Notes: generated by a model from the letters alone, not told the origin. 64,000 nt of DNA from Gordionus sp. m RMFG-2023 (GCF_954871325.1 NC_088775.1:27629561-27693560); one strand, 5' to 3'; counted from the first letter of the stretch, positions 1 to 11,341 are shown. Translations and numbers: made by a program.

Positions 1-420
1 AAAACAAGGATATAAATAATAAAGTAAAGAAAAGAGGGAGGGAGAGGGTTTATATTTAATTTTGACTTGGGAATGAAATTATTTTAACAAAAAATAAATA
101 TTTTTATTATGGAATTAATTTTTGGGGGGGAAAAAAAGGGAGGGGAATAGAATTGGAAGTTAGTTATGCTATTATGGGAAAAACAAAAAATAAGTAAAAA
201 ATGGAAGTTAGAATAAAAAAAATTTTTTCGGCAAAAGGATTCAAAAGTAGAATAGAAATAGAATTGTTATTTTTTTCATTGATAGAGAAAAATTTTTTTT
301 TAAAAAAAATATTAAATCAAGGAAGGAGGGGGAGGGGTATTTTTAAGAACAAAATTATAATACATACTTTTAATATTATATATATTTTTTTATTATATTT
401 TATTCTAGGAATTTAATAAA
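1..420. repeat. low-complexity A/G-rich DNA
   Basis: Long A and G runs (gggggggg near 123, repeated ggagggg blocks) and A/T tracts. A 71-codon open frame from 201 is Lys/Phe/Ile-rich translation of homopolymers and has no recognisable domain, so I do not call a gene. Confidence 0.6.
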
Positions 421-519
421 TAAATTTTAAAGTTTGATGCAATATATATGAGATATTATATACCTCTTAAAAATTTTTATCTATAACCCTTGAGCACAAA
501 GATTTTAAATTTGGTGTGA

Positions 520-860
520 AGATGTATTTTTATTATCTAATTTCTTACCTATGTTCATCTTTTAAAAAACTTACCTGGTTTTATCTATTTTATCAAAAAA
601 CTGTTTTTTACCCAAAAAATATAAAAATCATTCTCTAGTATATTTTGCTTTTACTAAAATATACATATCCTCAGGATTCAAAATTTGGCACACATGTTCC
701 TTAATGTATTTGTTATAAAATTAAATATATCTGACATCTATAGCTATACTAGAAGTCACGCAATATCGATGTTTATAATATATGTCACCTTGGGGTAAAG
801 CTGTTATGGGTAAAACGGTTAAAATATATAATTACAGTAACACCAAATAATATATTAAAC
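520..860. repeat. dispersed repeat fragment, relative of the 54466-55362 element
   Basis: This stretch aligns by eye with about 54540-54860: both contain gatgtatttttat, then ctaatttcttacctatgttc, then aaaaac(t/c)gttttttac, then (g/t)gttatgggt(a/g)aaac in the same order and spacing. Neither terminus of the element is recognisable here, so it is an old internal fragment. From 861 to about 1540 I see only A/T-rich sequence with no gene. Confidence 0.65.
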
Positions 861-1544
861 GGATTCTTAGCTTGTGGCATATATCTTTTAAACCCAAATA
901 TATTTACAGTACAAGATTATATCTGCTGTAATAATTAAAATGCTAGCTTAAATATTGAAATTGAAAATAATGAGGAAAATCTTACAGTGAATAATATAGA
1001 ATTTTTGACTCAAAATAATGACAGATATTTCTTTAAAGTATAACTAGGAATTATTAGTCCCTTAATGGGCATGGTGGGCATAGTTTATTCCACTAACTTT
1101 AGGTGGGAATTGATTGTTTCTTATAGAAATTACTGCCTTAATTAACTATTAAACATGACGTTTATACTTTTAAAATTAATTTTATCACTTAAAATATTTT
1201 GGAGTATTTGACCTTATTTAACCAGGTCAAATACTCCTCCCATCAATTGACCTAAATTGAACTGTCGATTGACCGACTTGCCAACTCTGATAAAAAGTAT
1301 TCAAAAATCATCTTCAAAACCTAGTTTATGGTGTGTACATCCTATCTGTTTTCTTGCTAAATTTAGTGGTACTTTATTTTGATATAAAAAAATAAGCTTA
1401 TTATATTTTTTTTTAATGTAATAAATTTTATAAGATTAGAGAGAGAGATGAAGGAGAATTGATTATTTATTTTTTTTAAATAATAAATTATAAAAAATAT
1501 TAAATAATTAATAAATAAAATCTAAAACTAATTTGAAATCACGA

Positions 1545-1705
1545 CTCGAGTTCACGACTTGAGTTTATGACTTGAGTTCACGACCTGAGTCGACTTGAGT
1601 TCACGACTTGAGTCGACTTGAGTTCACGACTCGAGTTATCGACCCAAAACTTAGACTCAGTTTTCGACTAAGTCGACTCGACTCAGTCGTTTTACAACAC
1701 TACTT
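1545..1705. repeat. short tandem array of a CGACTTGAGTTCA-like unit
   Basis: About eight imperfect copies of a 13-19 bp unit (cgacttgagttcacgact variants) followed by tcagtcgttttacaacacta. The last motif, read in reverse, is TAGTGTTGTAAAACGACTGA, which resembles the hAT-type tips of the neighbouring MITEs. The array may be the subterminal repeat of a hAT MITE whose other end is lost. Confidence 0.6.
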
Positions 1706-1978
1706 AATAATATTTTTATTAACCATGGCAAATATGAAGGTAATTTAATATGGTAAATTTGACAGTAGAGATTTAATAAAATGGTACAATATGCAACAAA
1801 TTGTGGCGAAGATGCCGTTATTTAAAGAGGAATATTTGCTTCATTTAAGGTATTTGGCCTATGAGTTGGATAGGCATTTGATTGGGAAAATATGGAAACC
1901 CATATCCCATTCAAAAGTAACCATTTCTCCCTTGGGATCAGTGACGTAACCTCGATTTTTATGTAGAGGTGTCCAATG

Positions 1979-2207
1979 TAGTTTTGTTAAACGGCTCGTT
2001 TTGAGCCGATTTTTTAAAACGGCTAGCTCAATATTTTAGTCAGAAAGATATTGCCTATGCCTCGAGATTTCAACAATATATATCTAGACCTTTGTTCCTT
2101 CTATGATCAAAATCTTCAGGTTTGCGTAATATTTTTATTTTTCTAGTTGTAATATTGAGTTAGCCGTTTTTAAAAATCGGCTCAAAATGAGCTATTTAAC
2201 AACACTA
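1979..2207. mobile_element. hAT-type MITE, copy 1 (229 bp)
   Basis: The terminal inverted repeats read TAGTTTTGTTAAACGGCTC on the left and TAGTGTTGTTAAATAGCTC in reverse on the right. The element is flanked by a perfect 8-bp target duplication, gtccaatg, at 1971-1978 and 2208-2215. An 8-bp TSD with a TA-starting TIR is the hAT signature. There is no coding capacity. A second family member lies at 2880-3102. Each end also forms a local palindrome (CGGCTC..GAGCCG). Confidence 0.9.
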
Positions 2208-2704
2208 GTCCAATGTTTAAAAAATTTTGGCCTTCATTGGCCTCGACTTTTCCTTATGAACTTTAAATTAATAAATATATACATAATAAAGGAAATTCTT
2301 TGTAATACAATAAATTCATTTTAATAATTTTATCAAATACTTATTTAATTAAAATACAAACAAAAATCATAAACAAGAAACATAAATTTATTTAATATCA
2401 AATTTAATATTGAATCAGTGCTTAGGAATTGGGCGATCGCAATTTATATTGCGTTTCAAATGAAATAAAAAACCTTAGCCTTGTTTAAATTGAGGTGATA
2501 TTGAGAATGTAAAATAATAATTTTTCTTATTACTATGATATTTGACGCAACGATACTATCGAGCTAATTCAAACGTCAAATTTATTCGCGATTCAACGCA
2601 GCATCAAAATCGCCAAATTTGGACCCATTATAAGTATTATGGCATTCGTTAATAATGTTTCTTTCTATATGCTTAAAATAGTGGATGATATAAAAAGTTT
2701 AAAT

Positions 2705-3358
2705 TAGGGGTGTATGATACCACTTTGTAATTGATATCGACCGATTACCAATCCGATATTATATCTGATTTTGATTCCTAATCGTTTTAATTTTCAATGC
2801 ATACTACTTTTTAATAATACAACATCTATAATTTAACTACATAACATAAGTCATATAAATATATTATAATGACCAGAGTTAGTGTTGTTAAACGGCTCGA
2901 TTTGAGCCGATTTTTAAAAACGGCTAACTCAACATTATAGCCAGGAAAATATTGTCTAAGCGTCGAGATTTCGCCAATAGATGTTCAATACTATGTGCCA
3001 TCTATGAGCAAAATCTCTAGGTTTTCATAATATTTTTCTGGCTAAAATATTGAGTTAGCCATTTTTAAAAATCGGCTCAAAATGAGCCGTTTAACAACAC
3101 TAATCAGAGTTATAGCCTATATTCATGAATCTAAAAGTTTATCAAATATATTTGATAAATAACTTATTTATATAATATTATTTTATTTAAATAATAATTA
3201 ATAAACAAATATTATGAAATTGGAAATGTTTTTTTAAATATAATTTCGCCATTTTATCGGATCCGAAAATTTTCCAAAAATATCGGTCGATAACCGATAT
3301 TTAAAAAGACGAAATATCGGCCCGATCCGTTCCTATAAAAAATATCGGTACATTATTA
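2705..3358. mobile_element. older hAT-like non-autonomous element carrying a nested MITE
   Basis: A perfect 8-bp duplication, gtttaaat, occurs at 2697-2704 and 3359-3366. The inner ends read TAGGGGTGTATGATACC on the left and, in reverse, TAATAATGTACCGATA on the right, a degenerate inverted repeat. Subterminal sequence is rich in short gatatcg/cgatatc motifs on both sides. No protein is encoded. The 2880-3102 MITE sits inside it. Confidence 0.7.
2880..3102. mobile_element. hAT-type MITE, copy 2 (223 bp), nested
   Basis: The ends read TAGTGTTGTTAAACGGCTC, and the right end in reverse is the same, giving a near-perfect inverted repeat. The flanking duplication is accagagt (2872-2879) against atcagagt (3103-3110), 7 of 8 identical. 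It is the same family as 1979-2207, with a similar interior (aatattg, cctcgagattt/cgtcgagattt, catctatgagca). Its better-preserved ends suggest a younger insertion than its host element. Confidence 0.88.
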
Positions 3359-3366
3359 GTTTAAAT

Positions 3367-4199
3367 ATTATAATATATATATATATATATATTGAAGAGG
3401 GTAAAAAATTATATGATTGTATAAAAAAAAATAGGTATTGCATGAAAAAAAGGTAAAAGAAATAAAAGATATATAAAATATACTAGGTGTATCAAAATCG
3501 AGAGTTTGGAATGATCTTCAAAATAAAAAAACTTTCATGATTGAAATGACAAATTTTTTAAGAATTTTTATGATCTTTATAAAAATCTCTTCAATATTTT
3601 TTGGTTAAACTATATAAAATCCTTAGAAATAATATTTGGGTAAATGAATGATATGAAACAGATGTATTTAATTTTCAGCTTAATTCTCACACAGCCTATA
3701 GCCATTCCTGCTAATGCATTTGTGTGGTAGGAAGTGAGATCTCATATATTTATAAGGCTAAACTATTCTGGATTGCATGCAAGTTGTTCTTAAAAACTTT
3801 TCAACCTCTTTATGGAAAATGACATCTTATAGATGTGTTGATAAGGTCACCAATATTATTAAAAAAATTTTAAAATTGCCCTGAGATTTAATGTCTGTTC
3901 CAAAATTTTTCAGCTTCTCAAATAGATTTTGGGGACGATCTGTAATGCGGAGTTTTTAATTATTACCAAAATTGAGAGAATCTAATAATTTTAATATTTC
4001 ATAACCGTCTACAATTTCCAAAACATAAAACAAAACTAATCACTTTATACTAATTTTCCTACAAAGTTTCATTTTCTTTAGCGGAAAATTAGCTAAGAAA
4101 ACGATAAGAGAAATTACCCAACTATACAGTTATGAATGAATAATGATTGATCTCTAGATTTTGTCAATAAAGAATTAAAATGTTAAATTATTATTGATA
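3367..4199. other. A/T-rich spacer, no gene seen
   Basis: The stretch begins with a (TA)n microsatellite at about 3372-3392. The rest has no frame with a recognisable domain and no clear terminal repeats. Confidence 0.5.
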
Positions 4200-4367
4200 T
4201 GTAATGTTAGTAGTAATCTAAATATTAGAAATAATTCTTGAAATTGATTTTCTTTTCATATCAAAAAAACATTTCCTTTTTCGTATTCAAATTCATATAA
4301 AAAAATATAATCATAAAAAATAAACATTTTCAAAAAATAACAAAATAAAACAATTCAATACACTACA
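4200..4367 (-). repeat. 3' LTR of gypsy A
   Basis: In plus orientation it runs from tgtaatgttagtagtaatc to caattcaatacactaca and is matched by 11168-11341 with scattered substitutions and small indels. Read on the minus strand it starts TGTAG and ends TTACA, the usual TG..CA. The sequence just inside (gattgggg on the minus strand) could be a weak polypurine tract. Confidence 0.8.
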
Positions 4368-4399
4368 TTTATCCCCAATCTAAATGGTTTCGTCCGTAT

Positions 4400-4993
4400 T
4401 CATTTCGGATATCGATCTTGACTTCTATCTGCTTCCTCCCTTTCCTTAGGGTTCATTTTATCGTTATTGTTTATTACGTCCTCTTTGTATACTATCTCTC
4501 TGTGCTCTTCTACTTCGTACTCTTCAGTTATTATATTTTCGGTTCTTTTCCTTAATTGATCACTATAACTTATAATCGTTTTCCCCCTATACTTCATATG
4601 GTAGTGATTTGAGTATGCTTTTAATAATGACTTTTCCCCACTTTATTTTCTTTATTATTGTAAATGCGCGATCACACTTTTTCATTTATCTCGAATATTT
4701 GAGTGTAGTAGTCTAACTTCTCCTTTTTGTTACCCCGTTCGAATATTTGGTCTAATTATCCTCTAGGTTTAATTTTTAGTAGTATATCGGCGGGACTTTG
4801 TTCATTTTCTGCCCCTGGGGTATTTCGGTAATTGTAGAGATAAATAGCTAGACTGGTTTCTAAATCATCCTCGTTTTTTTTATTCATGCTCTGTTTAAAG
4901 GTTCGACAGCCATGCCGTTAGTCTGAGGATTGTATGGACCTCCGTGCACTAATTGTATTCCTTTTTTTCGCAAAAATCATTGAATATTGCTGT
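4400..4993 (-). pseudogene. gypsy A integrase, C-terminal part (interrupted)
   Basis: On the minus strand the end of the open frame (4597-4400) reads YRGKTIISYSDQLRKR, the typical tail of a gypsy integrase near the basic stretch before the polyprotein end. Next to the hAT insertion (4993 down to about 4900) the core continues with residues matching the family's G-I-x-H-x2-(P/G)-x-Y-N-P-Q-T-N-G segment, including a recognisable HGGPYNPQTNG-like stretch. In between the frame is broken several times. The upstream half lies on the other side of the hAT element (8273-8843), and the 8-bp duplication attgtgac shows they were once contiguous. Confidence 0.75.
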
Positions 4994-5539
4994 ATTGTGA
5001 CCAGGGTTGCCAGGTCAAAATTTTTAAATTGTGGGAGAAATTTGGTATTTTGCGGAAATAATATTAAAATTGTGGTAGAAATATAAAAGTTGTTAAAAAA
5101 AATTTTTTGCGGCCTTCGGTAGGTATTTTGAATTGACTTAATTATCCGCCTATTATTTTTTATAATTAGTTTATATAAATACAGTCGGTAACTATTTTTC
5201 AAAATAAAATAACATCTTGATTTATTAAAATATATTAATTTATAAAACAACCAACGATCCTTTTTAAATATTAAAGAATGTAAACAAGATAAGATTTTAT
5301 AAAAAACCAATTATTATAATTTTACAATGTAAAAAATATATTTTATGCGAATGTTCCGCAAAACATCCGCAATTGGAAATCTAGCTTGTGTGTGTGTATA
5401 ACATTATAGGGATAGGCGCTTAATTATCACGTATCACGTTTAAATACATAATAAGGTAATATTGTACTCATTTCAATGATAATTATTTTATTTATTATTG
5501 TTCAATCACATTATTATAATCAGTGCAGAAGAGTGTATC

Positions 5540-6380
5540 TACATCCATTGCAAAACAAAAATATTCTCCAAAAATAAGAAATAACACAGATGCAACTACA
5601 GTTGCGGCAATTGTAATCACTTATCTTGTAGTACAACATTCTCAGAGCTACTTATCATTACAATGTGCGTAGAATCTTTCCACATAATATTTAACGACTC
5701 CAAGATAAATGAAAACTTTATTTGTAGAACAAAAATGAGCAAACATATCATCAATGTTTTAGAAAATGAATTCAGGAGGTCAATTCTTGACGATTTGAAA
5801 GATGTACATACATATGCAATTCTAACAGATGCATCTAATAAGGGAAATATTAAAATATTTACCTTGATCCTCTGCTATTTTAACAAAATTAAGGACGTGT
5901 CAAGGAAACGATTAAATTTTTTCCCCTTAAATAGTGAAAAATCCAAAGGCAGAGTTTACCATATAATGGTAAATATAGCAGATTCGGGAATCAATTAATT
6001 GCATGTCAGCTTTCTGATCTGATAATGCCTCAGTGAATTTGGAAAAAACCAGAGTGTATTTACAGAATTGAGTCAGCACAATGTTGGTTGCGATATGTTC
6101 CTAATACCCGCCATCGATATATTCTTAAAATTTTATAAACCTTTAAAAATATATTTATTAAATAAAGATTATAAAAGCTGTCCTAACATTTCGAAAATTT
6201 TTTTCAATAATGAATGGCAGAGGTGTATTTAGGATTGAATTCACATGTAGGAAATCTACTACATGCTGTTAATGTGCAGTTGCAATCAGAAGAATCTTAA
6301 CAAAGATTCACAAAATTATGCTGCAGATGTGTTCTTCTTTACAGTTAAAAATTGACAATAAATTTTATGGCGCCAAAAAA
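5540..6380 (+). pseudogene. hAT transposase N-terminal half, inverted duplicate
   Basis: The plus-strand frame around 5663-5998 contains SFHIIFNDSKINENFICRTK followed by ILTDASNKGN. This is the hAT region running from the helper helices to the first catalytic Asp (the DASNKGN segment, equivalent to the D-E-S motif). Immediately upstream, in another frame, ATTVAAIVITYLVVQHS fits the conserved E-x3-A-x4-Y-x4-H region, so a frameshift separates them. After 5998 the frame decays but LKIDNKFYGA is still readable near 6350. The segment is an inverted copy of about 6940-7960 in the same element. The same sequence starts again at 63673 in the second hAT copy. Confidence 0.75.
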
Positions 6381-6406
6381 TATGGAAAATTAAATAAGTT
6401 ATAATG

Positions 6407-7960
6407 TTAATTATATTTTATTTGAGATTTAAATAATAAAAATAAACGTTTACCGTCGTTAGTGAGATATTTATAAAATTCCTGGCATGACATATTATAA
6501 ATATGTTTAACCATTAGCTCGGCCTCTAATGTTGTTAAAGCAATCCGATTTCTCTCCTTTTTCCAGGCAATCCTCATCAGGCTAAAAATGTGCTCGGATG
6601 AGGCATTAGGATGAGGTAAGGAGAAGACACTGGCATATTTTTTCCAAGCATGGGGATTTATAGTTATTACGAAAAAATTCAACCCATTTCTTTTCTACTT
6701 TTAGACCATCTAACTTAGTATTCTTGCTAATCATAAAAAATAGAGAGAAAAACAATCTTTTCAAACAAGACATCAATTAAATTACAAAAACCATCAATTG
6801 ATGGTTTCTGTTCCAAGGTCAAATTTATACATTTGTAAATAGATTTGTTAAAATTTTGATTGTAAATTTTCTAAAATTGTCTTAATAAAAATATCTTTCA
6901 TTCAAAAATGTATTAATTAGAGTATCATTTGAACATTTTAATATAATATTTTTAGCAATAGCGCCATAAAATTTATTATCAATTTTTAACTGTAAAGATG
7001 AACAGAGCTTTAGCATTATTTTGTGAATCTTTATTAATAAAGAATATACAACTGAATAAACTGCATGAAATAGATTTCCTACATGTGAAACTAATCCCAA
7101 ATATGCTTCTGCCATTTCATAATCCAAAAAATTTTTCAAAATTTTAGGATTAATTTTAAAATTCTATCGATGGTAAGTATTAATGATAACCACCTGATAG
7201 GAACATATCGCAAAAACTCACACCATTCCAAGTCAGACCACTCTACCAACTCTTTTAATTCATTAACTCTTTTAGTTGATGAACTAAATTCGTTAAAACA
7301 TTTCATCGCAATTATTTCGACATCCATAGATAGTACATTTATTGCCTTCTTGCAAGAATCATGTTGTATATGGCATATACAGCCAATTGTTATTAATTCA
7401 TTATTGTGCTGCCTCAATTAGGTAAATCTTTGGTTTTTGCCAAAATTTACAGAGGCATTATCAGCGCAGATAGCTGACATACAATTCATTGATAACACTG
7501 AATCAGCTATATTTACATTATGTGGTTAGCTACATCTTTGGATTTTTCACTATCCGAGGAAAATATTTTAACAGTTTTATTGAAATGTTCTTATTCTAGT
7601 TGAAATAGCGAAGGATCAAGGGAAATGTTTTAATATTTCCCTTATTAGATGCATCTGTTAGAATTGCATATGGATGCTCATCTTTCAAATCATCTAGAAT
7701 TGACCTCTAGGATTCAGGTACTAAAACCAAGTAAGGTTTGCACTTATATTGAAGTCATTAAATATCATGGGAAAAAGATTCGACCAACATTGTGATGATA
7801 TAGCTCTTTGAATGTTGAACTACATAATAGGTTTATACGATTTCCGCAGCTGTAGTTGCATCTGTATTATTTATTATTTTTGGAGAATATTTTTGTATTG
7901 CAATCGATGTTGATATACGATATGCTCCCCTATACTGACTTATATGAATGAAATGATGTT
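6407..7960 (-). pseudogene. hAT transposase (broken), main copy
   Basis: Reading down the minus strand: 7960-7600 encodes the N-terminal half, including a DASNKGN catalytic-Asp segment near 7650. 7417-7136 encodes CICHIQHDSCKKAI and RWLSLILTIDRILKL, the hAT middle region where C-x2-H and (R/T)RW motifs are typical. 7139-6882 encodes a helical stretch (ending LINTFLNERYFY). 6682-6407 encodes the C-terminal dimerisation region with NASSEHIFSLM, matching the hAT N-A-x-x-E-R-x-F-S-x-x motif. Stops and frameshifts separate all parts, so it cannot make transposase as it stands. It resembles ZMYM/ZBED-like or GTF2I-repeat-like hAT proteins of animals. Confidence 0.8.
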
Positions 7961-8272
7961 GATTTATTATTGGATAAAAATAAAACAGGATAAAAAGAAA
8001 TTTACAAATTAGACATGTTTTTCGAAATATTTAAAATTTATTTTAAAAATATAAAAATAATCAATTACTGTCTCTCAAAATTATTATTTTTATATTAAAA
8101 ACGTTAAAATACTTTTTAAAAACATTGCTGGAAAAATTATAAAATTGCGGTAGATTTTTGCGGGAGATTTCCAATTGCGGTAGTTTTGCCGGAGAGAGAT
8201 GTCTGCGTGTAAACTAAAAAATTGCGGGAGTCTCCCGCTGATGGGGGGAGACATCGCAACCCTGATTGTGAC

Positions 8273-8950
8273 CCATTATCAGAAATGATTATCTTATGAA
8301 ATCCGAATCTGGCAAAGATATTTCTTAATATTTTGATCTTGCTTTCGGTTGTAGTACTAGTCATGGGAACTATTTCTGGCCAGCGACTGCTAGCATCTAT
8401 TACTACCAACCAATAATGTTTTTGAAATGGTCCAACATCCAATATAATCAAAACCCCGGTGCCATGCTTTTGATGGTTTGGCCAATTTTGAATTGATGTC
8501 TTTTGAAGCATATTGTGTTGTTCCTGGCATTCTCTACATTTTTAATCCGTGTTTCTATATCTTTGTTTATATTAGGCCCCTACGAGTATTGTCTTGCTCT
8601 CATCTTCATTTTTACCATTCCAATATGTCCTTGATGTATCATGTCTAACACGTTGTTTCGGTATTGTTGTGATATTATCATTTTAGTTCCCAAAGTAAAC
8701 AACCTCTCTGTTGTGATTTCCTCACTCCTTTGGCTGCACTCCTTTAAACACGTATCATAGTTTATTGGCCATCCGTCTATTGTATACCTGTATACTTTAG
8801 AGTACATCATCTTGCATTGTTTTTCTTTCGATTTCACTTGCATTTAAAGGTGTTTGTTCTCCCATGTATTTGATTTAATGTTTCTCTTTTGATATTGTGG
8901 TTCCCTGTATAGGTAATCGAGATAGCAAGTCAGTATTGGCTAGTTGTCGA
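8273..8950 (-). pseudogene. gypsy A RNase H end and integrase, N-terminal and core
   Basis: From right to left on the minus strand: 8945-8910 gives ANTDLLSRLPIQ, the conserved end of gypsy RNase H (N-x-D-x-L-S-R). 8843-8580 gives IHQGHIGMVKMKMRARQY, the His-x3-His part of the integrase zinc finger, followed in another frame by CRECQEQ, the Cys-x2-Cys part (near 8530). 8511-8280 gives GPFQKHYWLVVIDASSRWPE (catalytic Asp) and FHKIIISDNGSQ (second catalytic Asp). The frame then runs into the hAT element at 8264 and resumes at 4993. The third catalytic residue (Glu) would lie on the far side of the insertion. Confidence 0.85.
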
Positions 8951-8953
8951 CAG

Positions 8954-9900
8954 GGATGTGAACCCGGACCCTGAACCCTCGTATTTTGGCTGAACCCGAA
9001 CCCTGACCCTTTTTAAAAGTGGAGGGTCCTAGGGTTCTAGGTGTCATAAAATTTTTTTAAAAATAATATAAATTTTATTAACTTTTTTTGTGGAATCATT
9101 TATTTTATCTTTGCGTTTATCTTCCAATTTTCTTCCTGGACTTCCATTTTATTTAAAGATTGATATCATAAATTATTTCCCAGTGTAATATTATTTTATG
9201 TAAATTTATTAATATGCTATGTTATAGAAATACGTTGATTATTTTGTAGTACAATTAATAATATTTTAATTTAAATGATAATGCACAACACGTTGGTCCT
9301 CATTTTGTATGATGCTAGAACGATTATTAAGTTTGAAAGATTTCTGTAATGATTTTATTATAGGAGCACGTGAAGTCATTTTGTCGGAAGATGATTGGTG
9401 ACAAATAAAGGACCTTACTAGTGTATTAGTTGCTTTAAAAATAACAATATTAAGATTACAATCAGAACAATTATGTTTATTTGATTTTAAGGTATATGGA
9501 TTAGATGCCGATTAGATTTAGAATTTACAGTCCTTTTTATACTAAATATTAGAAAACATGAAAATTCGAGAGCAACATATTTGCAAAATAGTGTTATATA
9601 TTTAGACCCTCGATATCAAGTTCTATTGAGTATTGAGCAATAACAAATGGCTAAAGACCATCTTAAAGATTTATGGCATAAGCAAAACTCCATTATTTAC
9701 AATATATTGGAGGCTACGACAATACCCATTGGTTGTAGTGATAATAATAATGATAGCAACATTGATAATCTTGAAATTTTACTTTTAGATAGAGGAAAAA
9801 AAATCAAATTATTATCAGATTACCAGATATTTTTAAGCTTCCCTCACTTTAATTTTTAAATAGGCATCAAACTGGCCCACAAATTCGTAATGTTTTATCT
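8954..9900 (+). mobile_element. hAT remnant replacing gypsy A reverse transcriptase
   Basis: The left tip CAGGGATGTG is followed by GC-rich repeats (aacccggaccctgaaccctcg and relatives), typical hAT subterminal repeats. On the plus strand, 9311-9420 reads MLERLLSLKDFCND, and 9590-9860 reads VIYLDPRYQVLL then MAKDHLKDLW, which fit the C-terminal half of BED-type hAT transposases (the L-D-P-R-(Y/F) motif is characteristic). In-frame stops are present. The right end is not recognisable, so about 9900 is approximate. The gypsy RT expected here is absent, implying a deletion. Confidence 0.7.
9311..9860 (+). pseudogene. BED-type hAT transposase, C-terminal fragment
   Basis: Recognised from MLERLLSLKDFC, LVALKITILRLQSEQ and YLDPRYQ; hAT proteins carry 'W.....L...L..f...T..lS' followed by 'LDPR'. 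Several frame breaks and stops make it non-functional. The terminal dimerisation domain (A-x-x-E-R-x-F-S) was not found. Confidence 0.65.
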
Positions 9901-10296
9901 TTCTTTTGAACAATTACTCTGGTGATGCATAAAGTGAATGATTAATTTTTTCTATTACTCCTATTTTTATCTGTCTAAATATTTTTCTTTTAATGCGTAT
10001 GGTAGGGGAGGTGATTTACATTGGCTTCTCTTTTTTCATTTATATTTGTGCCTTAAAATCTTTTAAACAGCCCAATTCTTTGGTAAATAATTGAGGAAAT
10101 TTATTTTGTATATTAATATTATTTATTTGTATGGCCCCTTTCAGGTAATTTTTTTTGTAATTATGAGAGGTAGTTATAATGTTCACTCTTTATATTGTAC
10201 TTTTACTACAGTGTAATCTAATGGTGGTATATTGGTCCCTGTATAGCTTTTAAGTTTTAGCATGCAACTTGTTAATCCAGGACGATTAAGTTGATT

Positions 10297-10482
10297 TTAT
10301 CTATCTATTTCGTTTATTATGCTTACCCCAGCTCCAGTATATAATTCCATTCCGATATCGCTATTGCTTATTTTGATATCCACCCAAAATTTTAGATTAT
10401 ATTCATTCGTAATAAAATTCAATATTTCTTTTCTACAGACTCGAGAAATATGCCCAATTTTTGCATTTATAACAAGTGGCAT
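10297..10482 (-). pseudogene. gypsy A aspartic protease remnant
   Basis: The minus frame contains IGHISRVCRK (the second half of a CCHC zinc knuckle) and then MELYTGAGVSIINEIDR. Gypsy proteases read D-(T/S)-G-A-x-x-S-I-I at this point; here the catalytic Asp is Tyr (YTGAG), so the protease is dead. Further down the minus strand (10290-9960) weak matches to the protease-RT linker and the start of RT (SPPLPYALKEK) can be seen before the sequence is cut by the hAT remnant. Confidence 0.7.
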
Positions 10483-10599
10483 TCTTGAAATGACAATTCT
10501 CCCTTCAATTGTTTCGGCCGCAAGAGTGGCAGGGATTTGGTTTTTTTGTAGCTCGTATTATAATTATTATATGATTATGATTGTTTATCATTCTCATTA

Positions 10600-11160
10600 T
10601 TAACTTTTTTAATTCTATTTATATTATTAATATGTTACTCTTCTAACTGATCGATTTTAGTTTTATTTTGTATTTTTTATGGCTGTTTCTACTGCAGTAT
10701 CTGAATAGCTTTATTTATGTCTATATCATCTTCGGATAATAATCTTTGTAAAATTTTAGGATTTTTTATTCCGAATATAAATTTATCTCTTAATGCAGTA
10801 TTTAAATATTCCCCAAATTCACAAGTCGTTGCTAATTTTCGAAGATTTTGTATATAGTCTATAGTTTTTCCTCATTTTTTTGATTATATTGATAAAAATT
10901 ATATCTCTCTAACAATTATATTAGGTTTGGGATGAAAAAATTTGATTAAAATATTATGTATTTCTAATACCTCTTTGTTTCCCGGACTATCAGGTGCACA
11001 CAAATTTACCAGTATTTTGTAAGTATCATACCCTATTGTTAATAACAGTGATTTTTCCTGTGATGATGGTAAACTTAGTAATGTGTTAAATTCTTTAAAG
11101 TCGTACTAATTTTCGTAACACAGGGTTGAATCCGTTAGACTTTTTATCGACTGCGTCATT
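10600..11160 (-). pseudogene. gypsy A gag-like stretch, decayed
   Basis: It lies between the 5' LTR and the protease on the minus strand. Short blocks look like gag capsid (for example ALRDKFIFGIKNPKILQRLL on the minus strand near 10790-10740), but the frame is broken repeatedly. Confidence 0.55.
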
Positions 11161-11167
11161 CTTGATA

Positions 11168-11341
11168 TTTAATGTTAGTAGTAATCGAAATATTGTTAGA
11201 AATAATTCTTGCAATTGATTTTATTTTATTTCATATCAAAAAACATTTCCTTTTACGTATTCAAATTCATTTAAAAATAGTATGTTCATGAAAAATAAAC
11301 ATTTTAAAAAAATACAAAATAAAACAATTCAATACACAACA
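11168..11341 (-). repeat. 5' LTR of gypsy A
   Basis: A direct copy of 4200-4367. The outer end on the plus strand is tttaatg rather than tgtaatg, so the terminal TG/CA is mutated on one side. On the minus strand it starts TGTTGTGTATTG. Confidence 0.78.

Larger units (their letters stand above)
5002..8264 (-). mobile_element. hAT transposon, copy 1 (3263 bp) inserted in gypsy A integrase
   Basis: The element starts CAGGGTTGCC and ends GCAACCCTG, so the tip TIR is CAGGGTTGC. It is flanked by a perfect 8-bp duplication, attgtgac, at 4994-5001 and 8265-8272, both hAT hallmarks. Both ends carry repeated ttgcgg(g/t)ag motifs as subterminal repeats. The transposase lies mainly on the minus strand and is broken. 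A partial inverted duplicate of its N-terminal half lies on the plus strand. A near-identical second copy begins at 60899. Confidence 0.93.
4200..11341 (-). mobile_element. Ty3/gypsy retrotransposon A (old, broken, minus strand)
   Basis: Two direct repeats of about 170 bp bound the region (4200-4367 and 11168-11341). Between them, reading on the minus strand, come a decayed gag-like stretch (11160 to 10600), protease (10482-10297), a polyprotein linker, the last residues of RNase H (about 8945) and integrase (8843-8273, continued at 4993-4400). This is the gypsy order gag-PR-RT-RH-IN. The RT is missing, replaced at 8954 to about 9900 by a hAT remnant. The integrase is interrupted by the complete hAT at 5002-8264. 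No clean 5-bp target duplication remains around the LTRs. Confidence 0.85.
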
